Positions 8,051-14,583 of a DNA stretch of 27,770 nucleotides are shown one piece after another. Position 1 is the stretch's first letter; each line of letters begins with the position of its first letter. The position numbers were made by a program, and so were the translations under genes. The notes under the pieces are model-generated. The model made no database searches, was not told the origin of the DNA, and saw only the letters and a program-made list of their open reading frames with translations. The stretch comes from JBHHYS01 sp046757645 (GTDB lineage: Bacteria > Acidobacteriota > Terriglobia > Acidiferrales > 2-02-FULL-67-57), in contig JBHHYS010000030.1 in the NCBI GenBank assembly GCA_046757645.1, positions 1 to 27,770 of the forward strand, given 5' to 3'.

Positions 8051-9463
8051 GTGAGAGCCCCTCGCCTACGCGTGGGAAGTCTGCTCGGACTTCTCGCTCT
8101 CGGCTGGGTGAGCCTCGCACAACTGCGTACCCAGCATCCCACCATTCGGGTGGTGGAGGGCGGTGCGGATGTTGACTTCAGTGCTTGTGTCGAGTGCCAC
8201 GCCGACAAGAGTGCTGCGCCCGTGCTGCATCCCGCGCTCGAACTGGGGTGCGACAGCTGCCATCAGGTCGAGCAGGAGGAGGGTGAAACCGAGGTCCTGC
8301 TGATCTCGCCAGACAACCAGCTCTGTTTCACCTGCCACACAGACCAGGAGCCCGGACCCACTCAACTCACTCTGCATTGGCCGGTGCGTGCCGGCCGCTG
8401 CACGACCTGCCACGATCCCCATAGCACCCAGGCCGACTATCTCCTCCGTCAGGCGACGGAGAGCCGGGAGCCGGCTGAAAATCTCTGTCTCGGCTGCCAC
8501 GCTGAGATCGCGGCGCAGATCCAACAGCCGGTGGAACATCCGGCCGTGGAGCTGGGCTGCACCACCTGCCACACCACTCACAAGAGCGAGCCGGCCGGTG
8601 CGCCGGAAGGCGCCTTCCACCTGACCCAGGCGGAGCCGGAGCTCTGCCTGACCTGCCACGAGGCGGAGGATGCTGCCTTGCAGGAAGCCCACCTGAACCA
8701 GCCGTTCGCTGGGAGTCGCTGCAGCGAGTGTCACAACCCCCACGGCTCCGCCCACCCCAAGCTGCTCAACAACTTTGTTCATCCACCCTTTGGCGACAAG
8801 GAGTGCGACACCTGCCACGAAACCCCACAGGAGGGGCAGGTCGCCCTGGTCGAGGGGGCCAGGGAGGAACTCTGCTTGGTCTGTCATTCGGACATGCAGG
8901 AACGCCTCGAGCAGGCAAAGTTCACCCACACGGCGGTGGTGGCAGGGCCGGGTTGTGTGACGTGCCACAGCCCGCACGCGGCCACCTATCCGCACCAGGT
9001 CCGCCGCGGCCCCGTGGCTCTCTGCCTGGATTGCCACGCTGACCTGGCCAAGGCCCGGGTGGAAAAGAGCAATCTCCACCGGCCAGCGTTCAAGCAGAGC
9101 TGCCTGATCTGTCACCAGGAACACACCGGCGAGCGCCCACAGCGGCTGCGGGCCGAGGTGAACAACCTCTGCTTGGAGTGCCACGGCAGCCAGAACGCCG
9201 CCAAGTTCCGAACCGCGGGCAAGGTGAAACTGTTTCGCGACAAGGTAGAAGTGGAGGGGGCTGCCCTGGCGGGCATGCGCATTCTTTCCATCCGTGCCGG
9301 GGCGCGGCGCGGCCACCCCTTCCCCTCCCACCCTGTGAGCGACGGCGAGAGTCTCAACTGCGTCACCTGCCACGACCCGCACGCCGCCAACGGGAGCCCG
9401 CGCTTGCTGGTCACTGAGACTGCCACCGCCACGCCTCTGTGCCTGCTGTGCCACGACAAGTAG
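8051..9463 (+). CDS. Secreted 16-haem c-type cytochrome (doubled CXXCH type)
   Basis: 470 residues starting at GTG 8051; an in-frame stop at 8042-8044 excludes a much longer form. The ribosome-binding site is weak. An N-terminal hydrophobic signal (about residues 5-24, no lipobox Cys) is followed by 16 CXXCH motifs from C46 to C464. They occur in pairs of the doubled-CXXCH kind, with repeated CHDPH/CHNPH/CHSPH segments and many free His, so bis-His haems are likely. Only one longer haem-free stretch (about 60 residues) occurs, before haem 15. First gene of the right operon. The size and haem count suit a periplasmic or outer-membrane-spanning electron wire partnered with the beta-barrel encoded three genes later; substrate unknown. 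Confidence 0.92.
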   Translation: MRAPRLRVGSLLGLLALGWVSLAQLRTQHPTIRVVEGGADVDFSACVECHADKSAAPVLHPALELGCDSCHQVEQEEGETEVLLISPDNQLCFTCHTDQEPGPTQLTLHWPVRAGRCTTCHDPHSTQADYLLRQATESREPAENLCLGCHAEIAAQIQQPVEHPAVELGCTTCHTTHKSEPAGAPEGAFHLTQAEPELCLTCHEAEDAALQEAHLNQPFAGSRCSECHNPHGSAHPKLLNNFVHPPFGDKECDTCHETPQEGQVALVEGAREELCLVCHSDMQERLEQAKFTHTAVVAGPGCVTCHSPHAATYPHQVRRGPVALCLDCHADLAKARVEKSNLHRPAFKQSCLICHQEHTGERPQRLRAEVNNLCLECHGSQNAAKFRTAGKVKLFRDKVEVEGAALAGMRILSIRAGARRGHPFPSHPVSDGESLNCVTCHDPHAANGSPRLLVTETATATPLCLLCHDK

Positions 9464-9712
9464 GAGAAGAGAAGCCCGTGAAGAAGAACATCTTGCTCTA
9501 CAGGCTGGGCGCACGGACGGCCTCGCTTCCCCCTTTGCGCCTGCGTGACAACTTGTCGGCTGAGGGGCAGAGGACTTCCGCCGTGAAGACAATTTGTCAT
9601 CCCCGGCGCCCTTCAGGACGAGGAGACCGATCCTAAGTGACTCAACTTAAACAACTTGCACGCAGAGGCGCTGGCCACTGACGTGCCTTCCGAATGCAAA
9701 GGGAGTGAACCC
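9464..9712 (+). other. Gap between 16-haem gene and first NHL gene
   Basis: 249 bases with no convincing gene. A GTG-started 52-codon reading frame (9478-9636) follows the cytochrome stop by 15 bases, but its product is Arg/Pro-rich with no domain or signal. A weak -24/-12-like match (TGGCCACTGACGTGC, 9672-9686) sits just before the NHL ribosome-binding site; only the GG/GC spacing supports it. Confidence 0.35.
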
Positions 9713-10879
9713 ATGGGGAATCACATCCACGGGGAGAGCAGGAGCCCTAGCGGCCGGAAACAACGCACGGCGCGCTGGCCGATGGGCGTGGCTAGTCCTT
9801 TCCTGCTAGTGCTTCTGGCAGTGCCCCTGCCGGCGGAGAGGGCGGGCAACGAATCCCCCGGGTCGGCCCAGGACAACCAGGAACTTGTCTGGCCGCTGCC
9901 GCCTGAGCCGCCGCGCGTCCGCTGGATTGGGCAGATCCGCGACCTCAACGACGTAAAGCAGAAAAAGAAAAAGAAGCGAAGCTGGATCGACCGCATCGCC
10001 GGTGTCAGGACACGGGATGAGCGGGAGCCGCGGCTCGTCCGGCCCTACGGTATCACGGTCGACTCCCGGGGCCGTATTTACGTTGCCGATGGCTACCAGC
10101 GGAGGGTTTTCGTTCTGGATCGCGCTAAACACCGGGTGGAAATGCGCGGTAGTTCCGCCCGCGCCTCGCTGGCCCTGCCCATCGGAGTGGCCCTGGACGA
10201 CAAGGATCGGCTGTTCGTCTCCGACGCCTTCAATCACTCCATTATCTGTTTTGACCCGCAAGGCAAGGTGCTGGCCCGCTTTGGGCGAAAGAAATTGGAA
10301 CGTCCGGGCGGGATTGCCGTCGATCGCCGGCGCCGCCGGCTCTACGTCGCTGACGCCAAGGCCCATCGGGTGGCGGTGTTCAACACCCAAACCTTCGCCT
10401 TCGAACGTTACGTGGGCAGCCCCAGCACCCCCGGAGTGGGTGAACCGGGACGCTTCGCCGCTCCCACCAATGTCGCCGTCGATCCCAAAGGCAACCTCTA
10501 CGTCACTGACACCTGGAACCATCGGGTGCAGATTTTCAACCGCCGCGGCCGCTTCCTCCGCGCGTTCGGCAGCCACGGCACCCGCCCGGGCAATTTCGTC
10601 CGCCCCAAGGGAATCGCCCTGGACTCAGAAGGCCACATCTACGTGGCGGACGCGGAGTTCAACAACTTCCAGATCTTCACTCCGGAGGGCCAGCCCCTGT
10701 TGGCGGTGGGGAGCCTGGGCCAGGATCCCGGACAGTTCACCCTGATTGCCGGCATTTTCATTGACGATGAAGACCAAATCTACACCACCGAGCAGGAAGG
10801 CGGACGGGTGCAAATCTTCCAGTACGTTTCGCAATCGAGATCGACTCCCGGAAAGGAGGTGAAGCCGACCACCCCGTAA
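9713..10879 (+). CDS. Exported NHL-repeat six-bladed beta-propeller protein, copy 1
   Basis: 388 residues. I start it at ATG 9713, preceded by GGGAG, rather than an upstream in-frame TTG. A hydrophobic export signal (about residues 26-42) precedes a linker with a lysine-rich patch (KQKKKKKR), then an RPYG motif that opens the propeller. About six repeats follow with the NHL pattern (for example GNLYVTDTWNHRVQIF, and GHIYVADAEFNNFQIF). No catalytic residues are recognisable; NHL propellers usually serve as protein-binding scaffolds. It lies between two cytochrome genes and resembles the protein encoded at 13546-14583, which suggests a structural part in the extracytoplasmic cytochrome assembly. 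Confidence 0.88.
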   Translation: MGNHIHGESRSPSGRKQRTARWPMGVASPFLLVLLAVPLPAERAGNESPGSAQDNQELVWPLPPEPPRVRWIGQIRDLNDVKQKKKKKRSWIDRIAGVRTRDEREPRLVRPYGITVDSRGRIYVADGYQRRVFVLDRAKHRVEMRGSSARASLALPIGVALDDKDRLFVSDAFNHSIICFDPQGKVLARFGRKKLERPGGIAVDRRRRRLYVADAKAHRVAVFNTQTFAFERYVGSPSTPGVGEPGRFAAPTNVAVDPKGNLYVTDTWNHRVQIFNRRGRFLRAFGSHGTRPGNFVRPKGIALDSEGHIYVADAEFNNFQIFTPEGQPLLAVGSLGQDPGQFTLIAGIFIDDEDQIYTTEQEGGRVQIFQYVSQSRSTPGKEVKPTTP

Positions 10880-10918
10880 AAAGCGATCACGAACGGTTCA
10901 GCAATTGTCTGTTTCCCT

Positions 10919-10926
10919 AAGGAGGT
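10919..10926 (+). promoter_or_regulatory. Perfect Shine-Dalgarno before small tetrahaem gene
   Basis: AAGGAGGT lies five bases from the ATG at 10932. It is the strongest ribosome-binding site in the window, while neighbouring genes have weak or overlapping ones. It implies that the small cytochrome is made in excess over the other operon products. Confidence 0.8.
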
Positions 10927-10931
10927 AAACG

Positions 10932-11558
10932 ATGAACAAACGCAGAGCCGCAATGGCGATTTTGGCCATCGCGGTAGCGGCCACTCTCGCGTTTGCACAG
11001 AACCAGAAGAGCACGGTGATTGGCACGGTGCACGACATCAACTTGCAGGGATGCTTCTCGTGCCACGCACCGCACAACGGCTCTGTGGCGACGGGAGGAA
11101 CCGACCAGCAGACGGGGCAAATCCTGTTGTGGGACCGAGGGTTCACCGCCCAAACCTTCGGCACCTACGACTCGCCCAGTATGGACAACACGGCTGCTGA
11201 AGTCGGTGGCACTCCCATCAGCGCCACTGAGCCGCGTCTCTTCTCGTTCCTGTGCTTGAGCTGCCATGACGGCGTCACCTCGCCGACCCTGATCGGCCCC
11301 ACCGTCACGGATGCGGTCGGCAACCCGACGAACTCCTTCGGGTTGTCCAACGACCACCCAGTCAACATGGCCCATGATCCGACTCAGGATACGGGCCTGA
11401 ATCCGGTGGCCACGGTGACGGCGGCGGGGCTGGCGTTGTACGGGACGACCAACACGGTACAGTGTGGAAGCTGCCACAACGTCCACGACAACACCAACTT
11501 GCCGTTCCTGCGCATCTCGAACGCGAACTCGGCACTGTGCACTACTTGCCACCTCTAG
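10932..11558 (+). CDS. Secreted small tetrahaem cytochrome, candidate abundant carrier or filament subunit
   Basis: 208 residues with a clean Sec signal (cleavage after about residue 22, AFA-QN). Four CXXCH motifs start at C41, C108, C178 and C203. Family-type features include CHAPH at haem 1, a TYDSPSMD segment, LCLSCHDG at haem 2, NDHP (140-143), whose His is a likely distal ligand, and FLR...N before the C-terminal haem. The protein ends one residue after the last haem motif. It aligns by eye with the first third of the protein encoded at 14584-16497. The haem number and size recall the filament-forming tetrahaem cytochrome OmcE, but I could not align them; treat that as a hypothesis. Expression is probably high given the ribosome-binding site. 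Confidence 0.9.
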   Translation: MNKRRAAMAILAIAVAATLAFAQNQKSTVIGTVHDINLQGCFSCHAPHNGSVATGGTDQQTGQILLWDRGFTAQTFGTYDSPSMDNTAAEVGGTPISATEPRLFSFLCLSCHDGVTSPTLIGPTVTDAVGNPTNSFGLSNDHPVNMAHDPTQDTGLNPVATVTAAGLALYGTTNTVQCGSCHNVHDNTNLPFLRISNANSALCTTCHL

Positions 11559-11582
11559 GCGTAGGCGGCAGCTAGCGCATGC

Positions 11583-11613
11583 GTGAGGAGGGGCGGGCCA
11601 CGCCCCTCCTTAC
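11583..11613 (+). repeat. Intercistronic GC-rich hairpin between tetrahaem and barrel genes
   Basis: GTGAGGAGGGGCG pairs with CGCCCCTCCTTAC across a five-base loop; 13 positions with one G-T apposition. No T-run follows, so it is more likely an mRNA-stabilising or attenuating structure than a full terminator. It would protect the 3' end of an abundant tetrahaem transcript and reduce read-through to the barrel. Confidence 0.6.
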
Positions 11614-11635
11614 CAACCGACGCACAGGAGATGTG

Positions 11636-13543
11636 GTGAGCCGAATGGCGCTGCCCTACCGGCGTCCGCTGGCGGCAGCAGCTTTGCTGCTGGCGGCCAC
11701 GGCCTTTCCTGGCTTCGCCCAGGGCCAGGAAAAGCCACTCAGCCTCACGGGTGTGTTCACCACCGGTGTCTACACCGCGAACAACCAGAACGGTCTCGCG
11801 GCTCGCGTCAGCACGGTCCCAGCCATCCTCAAACTGAACCTGGACGGCTATCTCGGCCACCCGGACTTCCTCAGCTATCGGGTGCGGCCGCAGTTGAGTG
11901 CCGGGGAGCAGGCCACGGATGCGGGTTTCATCACCGGCAACGGTCTCACTCTGACCACCACCTTTCTGCGCCAGCGGAGCTTTCCCCTCACGCTCACCTA
12001 TTCCAACCTGCAGCGCGAAGAGATCACCTACGGCAGCCTGACCCGGATATCCGGCCTGCGGTCCGTCAGTCACGACCGCAACTTCGGCCTGCAGTGGCTG
12101 TTGCGCGATCCCCGCCTGCCCCGGCTTTCCTTTGACCTCGGCCGTTCGCGGAATACCCTCCGGCCGGAAGACCCCCTCATTCCCCAGTACGACTCGCTCA
12201 GCCGCCACTACACCTTGGGCATCAATGACCACCTCTGGGGCTGGCGGCTCGATGGCCGGCTGCGCTGGGATAGGTTTTCTTCCGATTTCGCCAACCCCCT
12301 CAAGCCCGACTTTATTACCACCGAACTCGACCGGCGCACCTCCCAGTACCGCTTCACCGCCGACCGGCCCCTCGGGAAACATGCCCAGGTGGTGCTCACC
12401 GGAGGCGCCATCAACAGCCGCAATACCTTCAACGACCGTCCCTTCGACCAGGACGTTCGCTTCTTCAATGGGATGCTCAACTTCGGCTGGGGCGAGCGCT
12501 GGCGGGGCAGCTTCCGCAGCGGCTACAACTCGAACCTCCTCGGCACAGACATCCAGCAGGCCCTCAGCCAGTTGACCGGCGGTGGCGGGGCCGGCACTCC
12601 GGGAGCCCAGGCCCTGGCCTTGGTCCCCTTCGAGACGCGGGTCTCCAGCCTGTCCCTCTCCGGCGACGTTCGCTTCCAGGCGCACCGCGATTGGAGCCTC
12701 TTCGGCAGCCTCAGCCAGAACAACGTCCGCACCCCCGACGACCAGATCGCCGCCTCCCAGGCCGACTACCTCACTGGCTCCAGCGGGGTGAGCTTCAACC
12801 GGAGTTTCTCCTGGGCCACACTGACCAGCCAGTACAGCCTGGACGTCGGCCGGCTGGACTTTGCCGACATCGCCGACAGCCGCATCCTCGGCCATGCCTT
12901 CTCCTTGGTGGCCCAGCGGGGCACGGTGGACCGATTGGAACTGACCGGCTCTTATAACGCCTCCACCCAGCGAGTTGACCAGGTGATCATTCTTCGCACC
13001 ACCAGCCAGTCGGCCGACTTCACCGCCGGCCGCCGGGTGAGCACTCTGGTGGTCCGCGGTGGGCTGGGCATCCAACGCAGCTCCTTCCAGGACGGGGGGA
13101 TCGACTACGACGCCAACGGGCTCACCTTCCGCGGCAGCGTCGAGCACCAGCGCTTCCAGGTGCACTATTTCCGCAACGTGGTCGACGCCAATACCTTCCA
13201 ACCTTTCTTGACCAACTTGCCCAGCAGCGCGGGGGCCAGCGCGGTGCTGCTCGGAGCTCCGGTTCGCCTCGTGCTGACCACACTCCGCACCCAGACCCTG
13301 ACTCTGCAGACCAACCCCTGGCGCCGCCTCGAGGCCAAGCTGAGCTGGACGGCCGGTCGCCAGAACCTCGACCAGCAGATCAACAACGACTATGATCTAT
13401 TCGATCTGCGGGTGCGCTACCGTTTCCGGCTGCTCACTTTTGAGGTAGGCTATGCTCGCTACGACCAAAGCTTCCTGGCCTTGAGCCAGTTCAAGCGCAG
13501 TCGCTTCTTCTTCCGGGTCGAGCGGCCATTCCTGGTGTTCTAG
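11636..13543 (+). CDS. Outer-membrane beta-barrel protein of a cytochrome conduit
   Basis: About 635 residues. I favour GTG 11636, five bases after AGGAG; ATG 11645 would also work. A signal peptide ending AFPGFAQG exports it. The rest has alternating polar/hydrophobic strands, no Cys and aromatic girdle residues, and it ends in ...RPFLVF with the terminal Phe recognised by the BAM machinery. Around 20-26 strands seem possible from length. It is not obviously MtrB/PioB: the N-terminal CXXC of those proteins is absent. Its position between multihaem cytochrome genes argues for an outer-membrane porin-cytochrome complex carrying electrons across the membrane. Alternative: a general porin that happens to be co-transcribed. 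Confidence 0.82.
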   Translation: MSRMALPYRRPLAAAALLLAATAFPGFAQGQEKPLSLTGVFTTGVYTANNQNGLAARVSTVPAILKLNLDGYLGHPDFLSYRVRPQLSAGEQATDAGFITGNGLTLTTTFLRQRSFPLTLTYSNLQREEITYGSLTRISGLRSVSHDRNFGLQWLLRDPRLPRLSFDLGRSRNTLRPEDPLIPQYDSLSRHYTLGINDHLWGWRLDGRLRWDRFSSDFANPLKPDFITTELDRRTSQYRFTADRPLGKHAQVVLTGGAINSRNTFNDRPFDQDVRFFNGMLNFGWGERWRGSFRSGYNSNLLGTDIQQALSQLTGGGGAGTPGAQALALVPFETRVSSLSLSGDVRFQAHRDWSLFGSLSQNNVRTPDDQIAASQADYLTGSSGVSFNRSFSWATLTSQYSLDVGRLDFADIADSRILGHAFSLVAQRGTVDRLELTGSYNASTQRVDQVIILRTTSQSADFTAGRRVSTLVVRGGLGIQRSSFQDGGIDYDANGLTFRGSVEHQRFQVHYFRNVVDANTFQPFLTNLPSSAGASAVLLGAPVRLVLTTLRTQTLTLQTNPWRRLEAKLSWTAGRQNLDQQINNDYDLFDLRVRYRFRLLTFEVGYARYDQSFLALSQFKRSRFFFRVERPFLVF

Positions 13544-13545
13544 CT

Positions 13546-14583
13546 ATGCGACGCCGATTCGCAGCCCTGGGCCTCCTGAGCGCTGCCCTGCTCCTGGGCG
13601 CCGCGGGACTCGACCGCCCGGCGGCAGAACCCCCCCGCCGCCGGATGGCCCCGGCCACCGACGTGGTGGCGACCATTGACTACCTGCGCAGCATCGACTC
13701 AGTGCGGCCATACAGTAAACCCCGCTCGTTTTTCGGCAAGCTGGTGGAGTGGGTAGCCGGCCCGGCAGAAACCCCCCGCCTGCTTCGCCCCTACGGGCTC
13801 ACCCAGGACAGCGAGGGGCGGCTGATCGTCGCTGACCCCGGCGCGCGTGTAGTGCACATCTTCGACTTCGAGCGGCGCAAGTACCGCTACCTCCGCGGGG
13901 GACGCCGCCTGCCCTTCCGCTCGCCTGTCGGGGTGGCCGTGGACGCGGCTGACAACATTTACGTGAGCGACTCGGTGCGGGCGCGTATCTACGTGTTCAA
14001 CAAGAAGGGGAAGTTCATCCGGGCGCTCGGTGACCCGCGCCGCGGCACCGCCTTCCGCCGCCCCACCGGCCTCGCCATCGACCCCGCCCGGCGCTTGATC
14101 TACCTCACCGATACTTTGCGCCACCAGCTGCTGGTGCTCGACCTGGGCGGGGCGCTGCTCAAAACCATCGGCCGCCGCGGCACCGGCCCGGAAGAATTCA
14201 ATTACCCCACCGCGCTCACTCTGGCCGGAGGAAACCTCTATGTGGTGGATGCGATGAACTTCCGCATCCAGGTGCTGACGCCCCAGGGGCGCTTCCTGCG
14301 CCGCTTCGGCCAGTTGGGCAATCGCACCGGCACCTTCAACCGCATCAAGGGCATCGCGGCCGACACTGAGGGCCACCTCTACGTTGTCGACGCTTTGTTC
14401 GAAACCGTGCAGGTATTCGACCCCGAGGGCCGGTTGCTCTACTACTTTGGCGCCACCGGCAAGGGGCCCGGCGAGTTCGCGCTGCCGGCGGGAATCTACA
14501 TCGATCCCCGCAACCGTATCTTTGTCGCCGACTCCTACAACCGCCGGGTGCAGGTGTTCCGCTACCGGCGAGTGAGGCCCTGA
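13546..14583 (+). CDS. Exported NHL-repeat six-bladed beta-propeller protein, copy 2
   Basis: 345 residues, starting two bases after the barrel stop. Signal peptide about residues 1-21. After a short linker a LLRPYG motif opens a propeller with six NHL-like blades (DNIYVSDSVRARIYVF, GNLYVVDAMNFRIQVL, NRIFVADSYNRRVQVF). It parallels copy 1 in the RS[WF]-x-x-[IL]...RPYG opening and the blade number, so they are paralogues, but it lacks the lysine-rich patch. It abuts the 12-haem gene (TGA then ATG, no gap). Probable scaffold for outer-membrane or extracellular cytochromes. Confidence 0.9.
   Translation: MRRRFAALGLLSAALLLGAAGLDRPAAEPPRRRMAPATDVVATIDYLRSIDSVRPYSKPRSFFGKLVEWVAGPAETPRLLRPYGLTQDSEGRLIVADPGARVVHIFDFERRKYRYLRGGRRLPFRSPVGVAVDAADNIYVSDSVRARIYVFNKKGKFIRALGDPRRGTAFRRPTGLAIDPARRLIYLTDTLRHQLLVLDLGGALLKTIGRRGTGPEEFNYPTALTLAGGNLYVVDAMNFRIQVLTPQGRFLRRFGQLGNRTGTFNRIKGIAADTEGHLYVVDALFETVQVFDPEGRLLYYFGATGKGPGEFALPAGIYIDPRNRIFVADSYNRRVQVFRYRRVRP

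Noticed and set aside
9478..9636. 52-codon reading frame with GTG start after the 16-haem gene
   Set aside because: The product is Arg/Pro-rich with no domain, signal or clear coding bias, and the ribosome-binding site is poorly placed.
9672..9686. Third sigma-54-like match before the first NHL gene
   Set aside because: Only the GG/GC spacing and TGGC fit; the -12 half is GTGC and the transcript would begin almost at the ribosome-binding site.
9960..9979. A-rich run in the first NHL gene as a programmed frameshift site
   Set aside because: No X-XXY-YYZ heptamer is formed and the zero frame continues into a full propeller.
11555..13201. 548-codon minus-strand open frame opposite the barrel gene
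   Set aside because: Antisense shadow rich in Gly, Ala, Glu and Val; the plus strand has a signal peptide, beta-strand periodicity and terminal Phe.
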